DNA of 64,000 nt from Microvenator marinus. Lineage in GTDB: Bacteria; Myxococcota_A; Bradymonadia; Bradymonadales; Bradymonadaceae. A program made the translations under genes and the position numbers. The notes under the pieces were generated by a model. That model searched no databases. It was not told where the DNA came from and worked only from the letters and a program-made list of their open reading frames with translations. The stretch lies in contig NZ_CP042467.1 of NCBI RefSeq assembly GCF_007993755.1, positions 2,001,001 to 2,065,000 on the forward strand, written 5' to 3'. Shown piece after piece: positions 16,532 through 25,011 of the stretch (positions are counted from its first letter, which is position 1; each line of letters opens with the position of its first letter).

Positions 16532-17891
16532 CCTCATCTGAGGCTAGCCGCTGCTGAACACTCTTGTTTTGCTCGACAGCCCATTTAGTGGGTACTGCAT
16601 ACATTACGTGTTCCTCGGGCTCTTCGGGCAAATAGATGACTCCCACGGGGTCGCCCGGGCCAAGCGTGGAATACGCCCCGTCTGTCGTAGAAATCGACCC
16701 GTGTCGAAAGCCTTCTCCAACTCGATATCGATAGGTGAGATTTGTTTGCTGGCCGGTATTATCACTCCAAAAAATACCCGTGATTTCGCCTAAAGTGTAG
16801 ATACCCCGCCGATAGACATCAATTTCTATCCGGGCCTTCTTGGTCACTACGTAGGCGAGTGTTCCACAGACAAAGACCGCGAAAAGGCCGGGGATCGCAA
16901 AGACCGCACCACCCGAAAGATAGAGCGCAATCGGGAATGTCGTGACAAGCACCACGCTCGCGAGCGCCATCAAGACGATAAACAGATGGCTCTTCCCGTG
17001 ATAGGCGTCGCGAAGGAAGAACCCAGGAAAAGGCCGAGGAGCAGGCAGGATCTCATGAGGAATCGGAAGCAATCCCGTGACCGACTTGGTCGGAACCATC
17101 AAGAAGCCCTCATCGAGGTCAGATTTCACTTCCTTCGCGCTCTGATAGCGGCGAGCCACCTCAGGCTCGGTTAGACGAAGCAGAATGCGCTCAAAACCCA
17201 CCGTAATCGGCATCCCCGCAGGAATCTTGAAATGGTGAAGGCCCTCAAACAACTCACCGGGTGCCTGCCGTGTAATCAGCTGCACAAGAGTGGCGCCGAG
17301 CGCGAAGAGATCGGTCGCTGGCGTAGATTGCCCAGCGTACTGCTCAGGAGGCATATAGCCAAAAGTTCCAACAATCGTTGAACCCACTCCATCAGCAGTC
17401 ACCGCCTCTCGCACAGCACCAAAATCGATCAAGACAATGCGCCCTTTAGAATTCAACATCAGGTTCGCAGGCTTGAGATCGCGATGGATCACCGGCGGAT
17501 TGAGGTTGTGGAGATAGTCTAAGATCTCCAACGTCTGTAGGGCGATATCTCGAGCACGCGCCTCGTCGAATTCTTCTCCCTCATCCAAAAGGTCCTGAAG
17601 CGACTTGCCGTCGATGAACTCCTGAACCAGAAAGAGCCGTGGAGGGGACTCGTCATCACTCTCGATCGTGAAATCATTTAGATACGAGGGAATCCCCGCA
17701 TGCTTCAAGGACTGAAGCGTTTGGCATTCTCGATGAAAGAGATCAAAGTCCTTCCACCGCTTCATTCGGCTCGGAAGTAGCTCCTTGATGGCCACATGAG
17801 CCTTAGTTGAGATATCTTGACCCAAGTAGGTTCGACCGAGAGCCCCCTCTCCCAGAACCTTGATGATCTCGTATTTTTCGTTATGCAACAT
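16512..17891 (-). CDS. Membrane-bound Ser/Thr protein kinase with DUF3592-like tail
   Basis: 459 aa Hanks-type kinase. Residues 1-265 hold the catalytic domain: Gly loop LGEGALGRTYLG, Lys in VAIKELL, catalytic HRDLKPANLML, DFG in VLIDFGAV, and MPPEQY in place of APE. Two transmembrane helices follow (HLFIVLMALASVVLVTTFPI and GAVFAIPGLFAVFVCGTLAY, about residues 310-365). The last 90 residues resemble DUF3592 (YRYRVGEGFRHG and GDPVGVIYLPEEPEE); with two helices they should be cytoplasmic. All core catalytic residues are present, so it is probably active. Such kinases are numerous in Myxococcota; the substrate is unknown. Confidence 0.88.
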   Translation of the reverse strand: MLHNEKYEIIKVLGEGALGRTYLGQDISTKAHVAIKELLPSRMKRWKDFDLFHRECQTLQSLKHAGIPSYLNDFTIESDDESPPRLFLVQEFIDGKSLQDLLDEGEEFDEARARDIALQTLEILDYLHNLNPPVIHRDLKPANLMLNSKGRIVLIDFGAVREAVTADGVGSTIVGTFGYMPPEQYAGQSTPATDLFALGATLVQLITRQAPGELFEGLHHFKIPAGMPITVGFERILLRLTEPEVARRYQSAKEVKSDLDEGFLMVPTKSVTGLLPIPHEILPAPRPFPGFFLRDAYHGKSHLFIVLMALASVVLVTTFPIALYLSGGAVFAIPGLFAVFVCGTLAYVVTKKARIEIDVYRRGIYTLGEITGIFWSDNTGQQTNLTYRYRVGEGFRHGSISTTDGAYSTLGPGDPVGVIYLPEEPEEHVMYAVPTKWAVEQNKSVQQRLASDEVKHLPA

Positions 17892-17924
17892 ACTTTCACC
17901 CAGTATGCCGGAGAGTTATCACAG

Positions 17925-18191
17925 ATGTCTTGGTCAATCTACATGGACCGCCGTCGAACCAGCTACCAAGCCGTAGTCACCGAGTTGGAGAGCCTTGCTC
18001 GAAGCGTACCAGACTTAACGCTCACACTCGTACCCTTGGAAGCCGTCGAAGAGAGCTCCGACGCTGGGAAATTTCGAGATTTTGTGGAGATTGGGCAGGT
18101 CAAACACCCCTCCGATGAGGTCCTCAACTGGGTCGCGGAAGAGCTCGTCGATCAATTAGGGTGGGCTGTCGATATCAGACCCCTAGACTAG
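17925..18191 (+). CDS. Conserved-looking small soluble protein, unknown function
   Basis: 88 aa, start chosen at the ATG at 17925 with GGAGAG upstream; an in-frame longer reading would run into the divergent kinase gene. Predicted cytoplasmic and acidic, alternating strand and helix (VPDLTLTLVPLEAVEES). No family recognised. It is divergent from the kinase (33-base gap) and overlaps mtnP tail to tail by 4 bases. Confidence 0.6.
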   Translation: MSWSIYMDRRRTSYQAVVTELESLARSVPDLTLTLVPLEAVEESSDAGKFRDFVEIGQVKHPSDEVLNWVAEELVDQLGWAVDIRPLD

Positions 18192-19054
18192 CCGATGTAC
18201 TTGCCCAAGATGATGTCGAGGTTTTGTCGAGTCCACTCGGGAATAGCCTCAGGCTTGGTCATGATGGCGTATTGAAGCGCTTGAGAGGCGTCGCACTCGG
18301 CTTCTTTACCGAGTGGAATTGCGGGGATCACTCGCTTCAGGACTCGGCGCACGTTTGAAACATTCTGCCGAATAATCTCCATCACCTTCGACACGTCCAC
18401 ATGGTCGTCTTCGTGCCATACGTCGTAGTCGGTAGGAAGCGCGATGGTCGCGTAACACATCTCAGCTTCACGAGCTAAGCGGGCCTCCGGCATCGCCGTC
18501 ATCCCGATTAGAGACGCTCCCCAGGCTCTATGAAGCTCGCTCTCCGCGATGGTGCTGAAGGCCGGCCCTTCCATACACACGTAGGTGCCGCCATCGTGAA
18601 CCGTGATTCCCTCTGCCTTGACGCATTCGAGCAACACATCGCGCAGCATAGGGTGGAATGGGCGGCTCAAACCTACATGGACCGCGATTTCGTCGAACAT
18701 CGAATTGGGTCGTTTGACCGTTTTGTCGATGATCTGGTCTGGAATAGCAAAATGCCCCGGAACAATCTCCTCTTTCAGAGATCCTACGGCACTCACGGTA
18801 ACCAACCAAAAGACTCCAATGCTCTTGAGCGCCCAGATATTAGCCCGATAGGGAACATGTGTCGGACTGTGCTGGTGGTGTTGCCCGTGGCGCGGAAGAA
18901 ACGCCACACGTCGTCCATCGATCTCGCCGATCACGATCGGAGCGCTGGGTTTTCCAAACGGTGTATCAATATCGAGCGTTTCAACGATATTGAGGCCCTC
19001 AATTTCATAGAGGCCGCTTCCACCGATAATTCCAATAGGGACGTTTTGTGACAT
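18188..19054 (-). CDS. mtnP: S-methyl-5'-thioadenosine phosphorylase
   Basis: 288 aa. Cleaves methylthioadenosine with phosphate to adenine and methylthioribose-1-phosphate (methionine salvage, polyamine by-product recycling). Signatures are GIIGGSGLYEIEGL at the N-terminus, RHGQHHQHSPTHVPYRANIW (phosphate/ribose site), GTYVCMEGPAFST, and TAMPEARLAREAEMCYATI with TDYDVW (purine site; the DYD pair favours 6-aminopurines, as in MTAP rather than inosine/guanosine phosphorylase). The start at 19054 follows GGAG with 8-base spacing; a longer in-frame start would run into the upstream intergenic DNA without support. Other salvage genes are not nearby. Confidence 0.93.
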   Translation of the reverse strand: MSQNVPIGIIGGSGLYEIEGLNIVETLDIDTPFGKPSAPIVIGEIDGRRVAFLPRHGQHHQHSPTHVPYRANIWALKSIGVFWLVTVSAVGSLKEEIVPGHFAIPDQIIDKTVKRPNSMFDEIAVHVGLSRPFHPMLRDVLLECVKAEGITVHDGGTYVCMEGPAFSTIAESELHRAWGASLIGMTAMPEARLAREAEMCYATIALPTDYDVWHEDDHVDVSKVMEIIRQNVSNVRRVLKRVIPAIPLGKEAECDASQALQYAIMTKPEAIPEWTRQNLDIILGKYIG

Positions 19055-19117
19055 GGTCTTGACTCCGAAAGAAGGTGGAGTCTTATTACCGTGAAGACAG
19101 CTTTTGGGCCAAGCCCC

Positions 19118-19147
19118 AAAAGAAAAACCCACGTTTTTCAACGTGGG
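19118..19147 (-). terminator. Rho-independent terminator of the pil operon
   Basis: Read on the minus strand: an 8-bp perfect stem (CCCACGTT / AACGTGGG) with a GAAA tetraloop, followed directly by TTTTTCTTTT. It lies 24 bases after the stop of the last gene of the pilM-Q operon. Confidence 0.9.
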
Positions 19148-19171
19148 TCTCAAAGACTCAAAGCGGCGGCT

Positions 19172-19882
19172 CTAGTTGGACTCAAGACACCGTGGGGTCG
19201 AAGCGATCGAGCAGTTCAGACACACATCAAATGGTACGTTGATGAGATTCGACTCGATCTCAGTACCGCTGGTGGTACGACCGGAAACTTGGATTTCAAC
19301 CGAACCCGGTACGACCGCGCTTGGGTTTGAACCTGTCACTTGAGAGACGACTTGCTCCCATGTCCGAATATCCGCAGGCGAAATAATCGGCACGTAAGCT
19401 GCAGACTCGCCTCCGCCGCTGTCAACCGTCACGATGAAGTCGAACGACTTATCCAACGCATTGAATCCAGGCTGATTGCTCCCACTTGGGAAAGAAAAAC
19501 TAACCTGCTCAACTTGGATTAAGTTTTGGTCGACGCGAAGGTTTTGGTTCTCGCCAATGGGAGAGTAGACGTCGCTGGGCTGCAAACGGTTTTGAAGCAC
19601 CACGCTCATATCGAACGAGTTCGGAATCGAGCCGATTCCGTAACGAGCCACGGACTGCCCTTGCGTCTTGATCTCTTCGAGATTGATCGAAAGTCTCGAC
19701 CACGCTCGTGACCGATCGGTGGAGATTGTGCAGCTCGCGCTCACAGTTCCTGCCTCTTCGTCTTCTGACACGGCGCCGTCAAATGTCACGGGTCCTGTCA
19801 AGAGTAGCGATGCGTCAGCATCAACACAGGCGGATGAGGTTAGCCCGACAAGCGCGGCTCCCAATATTAGGATTCGTTTCAT
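19172..19882 (-). CDS. Lipoprotein encoded at the end of the pil operon, unknown function
   Basis: 236 aa, start at 19882 with AGGAG 8 bases upstream. Signal MKRILILGAALVGLTSSAC ends in a lipobox-like SSAC. The mature protein is beta-rich, with a Cys in SASCTI and a C-terminal cluster VCLNCSIASTPRC, suggesting disulphides in the periplasm. It looks like one or two beta-sandwich domains; no family recognised. It follows pilQ by 69 bases and precedes the operon terminator, so a role with the PilQ secretin is plausible but not shown. Confidence 0.75.
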   Translation of the reverse strand: MKRILILGAALVGLTSSACVDADASLLLTGPVTFDGAVSEDEEAGTVSASCTISTDRSRAWSRLSINLEEIKTQGQSVARYGIGSIPNSFDMSVVLQNRLQPSDVYSPIGENQNLRVDQNLIQVEQVSFSFPSGSNQPGFNALDKSFDFIVTVDSGGGESAAYVPIISPADIRTWEQVVSQVTGSNPSAVVPGSVEIQVSGRTTSGTEIESNLINVPFDVCLNCSIASTPRCLESN

Positions 19883-19951
19883 CTGAAACTCCTGCACGTT
19901 TCTAATTTCTTCTCTAATCATTATAGCGCCTTCGATTTTTCTTTCCACGTT

Positions 19952-22900
19952 TTACCTCGAAGCCGACGAACCACCGATGGACTCTGCTCGATTGACGATT
20001 TTCGGTGTGATGAAAATCAAGAGTTCAGTCCGCCTCTCGCTCTCCGATGTGGTTCTAAAGAAGAAGCCAAGGATCGGAATCTTGTGGAAGAATGGCACTG
20101 CAGAGACGCTCGTTCCTGCGTTTCGTGTGTAGATACCACCGATCACAGTGGTATCTCCGTCCTTGATCAGGAGTTCGGTCTCAGCCTGCTTACGAATGAT
20201 GGTTGGGTCTCCCCGTGCACCAGTGTTCTGGAAGTCGGGCTCGTTCTTAGATGCCGAGATCTGAAGCTGGATGTTGCCGTCAGGAGTTACCTGTGGCGTC
20301 ACCGTCAACTCAAGAGTCGCGTCCACGAACACAGTCTGAACACCTGCCGCACTCACCACGCTGATCGGGATACTCGTACCCTGAGAAATCGTGGCTGGCT
20401 TGTTGTTCAGTGTGAGGATCTTAGGCGAGCTCACGATTTTGGCGTGACCAGCGGATTCGAAGGCACTCAAACGCAGGTTCAAGTTAACCGCACCACCCAC
20501 ACTACCCATGGTCAAGCCCAACGAACCACCGGAACCTGTACCCACTGGAGCAGGCAGGTTGACGGCAAAGTTCGGATTCGACGACGTTCCTGCAGTTGGA
20601 GCCTGGGCGTCCGTTGCACCACCAGCAATTCCAAGCACGCTCGGGAAGAGCAGACCGGTTGGGTTACCGTTCGCCTGTGAGAAGCTTACATCACCACCCC
20701 ATTGGATACCCATCTGATGGGCGAAGGTGTCGTTCGTCTCAACAATTCGAGCTTCGATAAGGACCTGTGGGACTTGAGAGTCGAGACTCTCAACCAGTTG
20801 TCGAACAGCCGCAAGATTGTCCGGAATGTCCTTGATCACCAGGGTATTGGTTCGCTGGTCGATGGTCACCGTGCCTCGTGGGCTCAAGAGACCTGAAACC
20901 TGTGACTCCATTTCCGAAGCCTTGGCGTAGTTGACTGGCATCAAGAACACTTCGAGTGGTCGTGTCTGCTCAGCTGCAGCGCGCTGCTCAGCACGAGCAG
21001 TTTGCTCTTTGACAAGCGTGTCCTGAGGTGCAACGCGGATAACGTTTCCACGCTTCTCGAAGCCGAGTGAACGGGCCTGAAGCACAGTGAGGAACACCTC
21101 GTCGAGTGGAACACTGCGCAACCTCACTGTGACAGTACCCGAGACGCCCTGCCCCGACACAATGTTCACTCCACCTTCCTTTGCCAGAAGGCGAAGAACG
21201 TTTTGGATGTCTGCCTCGCGCAAATCGATGGTGATCCGCTTGCGGCTCATGCCAGGAACGGTGCTCACCTGAGTTGGGTCAGTGACAACGGATGGGTAAC
21301 GCGGAGGTGCCGACGTGAACGCCGGGTCTGCTGGACGCGACTGTTCAGTCACACCCCAATCAACCCGTGTGTTCTCGGTCTTTGCGAATTCCCAAACGAG
21401 CGTGTTGCCATCTTGACGGACCACATCTGTGGCGTTCTCGCCAAGTTCCGCCTCTAGCCTTACGCGACCCTGCTGGTCCCGGAAGCTCGATACAAATCGC
21501 ACTGCTCCCGATTCTCCTTTGTTGGCCACCGTGCGCTCAAGCGCTGGAGGAAGCTCAACATTGTTAAGAATCATGACAGCGCGACTCTCTTCCCAAGGAA
21601 GAGTCTCGAAGCTGCCCGGCTTCTCCATCTCGACGACGATTCGCGACTTCTGGCCTTCGTTCTCAAGTCGAATACCACGGACGTTATTTTCAACGTCGAC
21701 GGGCACCGCTTGAGCCACGATTCCGCGATTCTCATTAGAATTGGATTTGGCTTCGGCAAGTTCACCACGAAGTTTCGCGATTTCCGCATCTTTCGATGCA
21801 ATTGCCTGCTGAGCCCGTTCAAGGTCTGACTTAGCTCGGAGCATCGAAGCTTTGGAAGCCTCCATGTCCGCTTCGCGCTGAGCGAGTTCAGCTCTCACGC
21901 GCTGCTGCTCTTTCTCAAGTGACTTGAGTTCTGCAGCCACGTTTTGACCGGACTTCGACGAAGAAGCCAGAAGCTCCACTTGCTCACGCAGGCGGGTCTC
22001 ACGCTCTTTGGCAGCTTGAAGTTCGCGCTGGGCCTTCTGATGCTCGGACTCCGCCTTCACAGCCTTAGAGTTGGCCTTGTTGAGCTCACTCTCAAGCTTC
22101 GCAGATGCCATTGCGGCCTGCTTCAACTCAGCATCTGTACGTGCGCTAAGTGACTTGGTCGCAGCCAAGGCCTCATCACGTTCCTTTGCAAGTTGAACAA
22201 CCCGACGACGCTCGGCATCGCGCTCGCCTTCAAGCTTCGCAACTTGTCTCTCCAAACTCGAGACAATCGCTTCACGCTCTTGTACCTCTCGTTTGGTCGC
22301 TTCAAGTTCACGAGTTTTGGAAGCGATGGCATTGTTCAGCGCTTCACGCTGAGCACCTTGCGAACCTTCAACCTCTGCACGCAGAGCTCGAAGTTCTGAC
22401 TCGGCTTTGGTCAGACGCTCACGCGTCTGTCCGAGTTCACGGTTTGCGGCCGTCACTTCGTTTTGGCTGCGTGCAACTTCGGCCTGGTATCGGCGCTCAA
22501 GCTCTTCAACCTTTTGCGTGTCGACCTTAGCCATGGCTCCTGCGGCATGACGTTTGGCGCCATCCACAAAGACCACAACGTCGTTACCATCGGTACGCAC
22601 GTCGTAATGAGCAGCTTCGTCGAAGCCGATAATCACGCGTGTCACCGATTGGATGTTGTCCTTGAATTCAAGGAGGGCGACCTGTGAAATCACTCCGTTA
22701 TTCACGCGCTCAGATTGGGCATCGCCCTTGAGTTCGCTATTCGAAATGTCGATGAACAAACGAGCGGGGTCGTTGAGTCGAAAGACCGAAAAGGTCGGGG
22801 TCGCCGATCCGTTGATACGGATCAGTGTTCCATCCTTTTGCTCCTCAACTTTCAACGCACTCACGCCGTTGATTCGGGATTCTACTTTGGAGCCCTGAGA

Positions 22901-22975
22901 CTGCGCCATCGCCGGGCTCAACGGAGCACCGAGACCTATACACAGTGCCAGTGTGGCTAACTTCCATCTATTCAT
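19952..22975 (-). CDS. pilQ: Type IV pilus secretin PilQ with an inserted long coiled coil
   Basis: 1007 aa. Signal peptide to about residue 24 (SPAMAQ). AMIN domain 1 at about 30-140 (ARLFIDISNSELKGDA). Residues about 148-412 are an almost uninterrupted heptad-rich coiled coil full of Glu, Lys, Arg, Ala. AMIN domain 2 at 428-535 (SRIVVEMEKPGSFETLPWEE). STN/N0 at about 578-645 (ITIDLREADIQNVLRLLAKE), N1 at 675-732 and the secretin domain to the end (VPFFHKIPILGFFF, ELLIFITPKIV). AMIN domains bind peptidoglycan and the secretin is the pilus channel. Good ribosome binding site GAGGAGTCAC. The coiled coil between the AMIN domains is not part of any PilQ I know. Confidence 0.95.
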   Translation of the reverse strand: MNRWKLATLALCIGLGAPLSPAMAQSQGSKVESRINGVSALKVEEQKDGTLIRINGSATPTFSVFRLNDPARLFIDISNSELKGDAQSERVNNGVISQVALLEFKDNIQSVTRVIIGFDEAAHYDVRTDGNDVVVFVDGAKRHAAGAMAKVDTQKVEELERRYQAEVARSQNEVTAANRELGQTRERLTKAESELRALRAEVEGSQGAQREALNNAIASKTRELEATKREVQEREAIVSSLERQVAKLEGERDAERRRVVQLAKERDEALAATKSLSARTDAELKQAAMASAKLESELNKANSKAVKAESEHQKAQRELQAAKERETRLREQVELLASSSKSGQNVAAELKSLEKEQQRVRAELAQREADMEASKASMLRAKSDLERAQQAIASKDAEIAKLRGELAEAKSNSNENRGIVAQAVPVDVENNVRGIRLENEGQKSRIVVEMEKPGSFETLPWEESRAVMILNNVELPPALERTVANKGESGAVRFVSSFRDQQGRVRLEAELGENATDVVRQDGNTLVWEFAKTENTRVDWGVTEQSRPADPAFTSAPPRYPSVVTDPTQVSTVPGMSRKRITIDLREADIQNVLRLLAKEGGVNIVSGQGVSGTVTVRLRSVPLDEVFLTVLQARSLGFEKRGNVIRVAPQDTLVKEQTARAEQRAAAEQTRPLEVFLMPVNYAKASEMESQVSGLLSPRGTVTIDQRTNTLVIKDIPDNLAAVRQLVESLDSQVPQVLIEARIVETNDTFAHQMGIQWGGDVSFSQANGNPTGLLFPSVLGIAGGATDAQAPTAGTSSNPNFAVNLPAPVGTGSGGSLGLTMGSVGGAVNLNLRLSAFESAGHAKIVSSPKILTLNNKPATISQGTSIPISVVSAAGVQTVFVDATLELTVTPQVTPDGNIQLQISASKNEPDFQNTGARGDPTIIRKQAETELLIKDGDTTVIGGIYTRNAGTSVSAVPFFHKIPILGFFFRTTSESERRTELLIFITPKIVNRAESIGGSSASR

Positions 22976-23027
22976 GTGACTCCTCAGTTCCTATACGACT
23001 CGTCAACCTTGTCTAGTTAATCTCAAT

Positions 23028-23738
23028 TCAGTTCTGTGTTGGCGGAGCAAAGCCCTGCCCTGGTCCCAGCTGAGAAGGTGCCGCTTGGCCTTCATTCTCG
23101 ACTGCGTTGGCACCAGGCGCCATCTCTTGAAAACTACGCTGCAATGCTTCGCGACCTTCTTCGGTTTGCATGAGTCTTTCGAGCGCTGCTCGTTCCTCCT
23201 CTGACAAACCACCTTCGCCCACCGCCAACTCCACGTCTCGTAGCTTGACGATGCGTTGAAGTGTTTGGGCATCCTCGTCCTCGCCACCTTCGATGACTTC
23301 GACTTCATTCTCACGAATATCCGCGATTACACCGCTGTTGCGGCCAATTCGGTCGCCGCGCTTAACGAAGTGACCAAAACCCGATGGATCAACAAACATC
23401 GCCGTTGGAACGGCAACTTCGCTGACGATCGCCACCAGCTTCAGCTGTCCGAGTCCAAATTGCTCGAGTGGCTCGAGCGCACGAACTTCACCGTCGATCG
23501 CCGTAGGTGTTGGTTGAACCACCTCTGGCGAAGGCATGAAGGGATTTCGGCGTGCTGTATCTGGATATTCAGGTCGCACGTACTCTTCCTGGGGAGCTGC
23601 CTCCGCGATATCCTCAACGACAGGTTGGGCCGGTGGTGGCGCCTGTGGTGGAGGTGGAGGCGGTTGCTGTACCGCATCTTCACACGCGGCAAGGCACATC
23701 CCGAGGCTGATCAATGTATATGTTATGACTTTCTTCAT
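23028..23738 (-). CDS. pilP: Pilus alignment lipoprotein PilP
   Basis: 236 aa. Lipoprotein signal with lipobox LAAC at about residue 19, then a Pro-rich linker (a run of Pro and Gln). The PilP beta domain spans about residues 60-165: RRNPFMPSPE, LEQFGLGQLKLVAIVSE, AMFVDPSGFGHFVKRGDRIG are the family signature. PilP links PilN/PilO to PilQ. A C-terminal extension of about 65 acidic residues is longer than in the pseudomonad protein. Confidence 0.95.
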   Translation of the reverse strand: MKKVITYTLISLGMCLAACEDAVQQPPPPPPQAPPPAQPVVEDIAEAAPQEEYVRPEYPDTARRNPFMPSPEVVQPTPTAIDGEVRALEPLEQFGLGQLKLVAIVSEVAVPTAMFVDPSGFGHFVKRGDRIGRNSGVIADIRENEVEVIEGGEDEDAQTLQRIVKLRDVELAVGEGGLSEEERAALERLMQTEEGREALQRSFQEMAPGANAVENEGQAAPSQLGPGQGFAPPTQN

Positions 23739-23758
23739 TATCAGATTCCTCTATGCCC

Positions 23759-24340
23759 TTATCCCTCGTTGGGTTTCGCGTAACGGAACGTCGTTCCACG
23801 AGTCTTGATCTTCAACTCGCCGTCTGACGCCATGCCTTGCCCTACGCGAACCATCGACAAATCCTTCATGTTTACAATCCGTGTCATTCGACCGATGTAA
23901 TAAAGGAAGTTTGCAAGCTCGTCGTAGGTACCCGAAAGTTCCATTTCTACGGGAATTTCCACGTAAAACTGTTGTGGGCGCTCTGGTAGTCGCTTGAATA
24001 TCATGATCTCCAAACCAGCCGTCTTCGCCTGGTTGTGAATTCTCTGGAGCAAGCTCGGGATCTCCGCGTCTTGGGGAAGCTTCTCTTGAGCGATCAAGAG
24101 TTGACGCTTCAACTTCTCGAGCTGAGCCAAGACCACGGCCCGGTTCTTCTTGAGTTGCTCGAGGCGTCCTTTCTCACGATCGATCTCAGTGAGTTGCTGC
24201 CGCTGCTTGTCGATGTCCTGACGCACAGGGTCGATGAGCAGGAACCAGAACCCAGCACCAATCACAACCATCAGAATCAATGGAATGATGATTCGCTGCG
24301 CAACCGGTAGGCCGTTGTATTTTTCAAAAAGGTTATTCAT
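23759..24340 (-). CDS. pilO: Pilus alignment protein PilO
   Basis: 193 aa, one N-terminal transmembrane helix (IIIPLILMVVIGAGFWFLLI, about 18-37), a coiled coil, and a ferredoxin-like periplasmic domain (VEIPVEMELSGTYDELANFLYYIGRMTRIV is the typical PilO core). Forms a heterodimer with PilN in the inner membrane. Start overlaps the pilN stop by 4 bases. Confidence 0.95.
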   Translation of the reverse strand: MNNLFEKYNGLPVAQRIIIPLILMVVIGAGFWFLLIDPVRQDIDKQRQQLTEIDREKGRLEQLKKNRAVVLAQLEKLKRQLLIAQEKLPQDAEIPSLLQRIHNQAKTAGLEIMIFKRLPERPQQFYVEIPVEMELSGTYDELANFLYYIGRMTRIVNMKDLSMVRVGQGMASDGELKIKTRGTTFRYAKPNEG

Positions 24341-25011
24341 TTCTTTCGACCCTTCTTCCCTTTTGCCGCGGGTGCAGCAGCAGGAGCCTGTGGCTGACCT
24401 GTGTAGTTCAACTCACCTGTGAACTCGAAATCCACGTACTTAGCCGTGTTTCCTTGTCCACCTTTGGCAGTGACAACGTTGAGTTCGACGTTATTGAAGA
24501 ACTTGCCAGTTGAAAGTCGCTGAAGGAATTCGGCCACATCGTCAGGATTGGCTGCGCCACCCTTGAGCTTGAACTTGGAGTTTGTCTCCTCCACGGTATC
24601 AAGCCATAGACGACGTGGGTCCCACTCGACGTTCCAATTCTTCTGAAGCTGAGCGAAGCGGTCTTCCTCGTTTCGTGGAGGACTCAACATCGCCTGAAGC
24701 TCGTCCATCATTCGGACAGGGCCCGAACGCTGGCGCTCAAGGTCATCGAGAACCTTGAGTTGTTGAGTGAGCTGATCTCGCTCTTTCTGCAGCTGTTCGG
24801 CATCTTTGACTTCTTCTTTGGCAGCTGCAACCTCACGCTGACCGATCGCCACCTTCTCTTTCAAGGAGGCCAGGTCGCTGCTTTGCATCGCATAGACTGC
24901 ACTGAAGACCAAGAGCTCAAGCCCGATCAACGCGAGGAATACGAACAACGTCTTCTTAGCCGAGTCTCGGCGACGTTGTTGCTTTATCGGTAGTAGGTTG
25001 ACGCGAATCAT
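24337..25011 (-). CDS. pilN: Pilus alignment protein PilN
   Basis: 224 aa. Begins MIRVNLLPIKQQRRRD, the conserved NLLP motif that binds the groove of PilM. Transmembrane helix about residues 22-42, then coiled coil (QREVAAAKEEVKDAEQLQKE) and a beta-rich periplasmic part. Ends with an Ala/Pro/Lys-rich tail (AAKGKKGRKK). Start overlaps the pilM stop (ATGA). Confidence 0.95.
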   Translation of the reverse strand: MIRVNLLPIKQQRRRDSAKKTLFVFLALIGLELLVFSAVYAMQSSDLASLKEKVAIGQREVAAAKEEVKDAEQLQKERDQLTQQLKVLDDLERQRSGPVRMMDELQAMLSPPRNEEDRFAQLQKNWNVEWDPRRLWLDTVEETNSKFKLKGGAANPDDVAEFLQRLSTGKFFNNVELNVVTAKGGQGNTAKYVDFEFTGELNYTGQPQAPAAAPAAKGKKGRKK

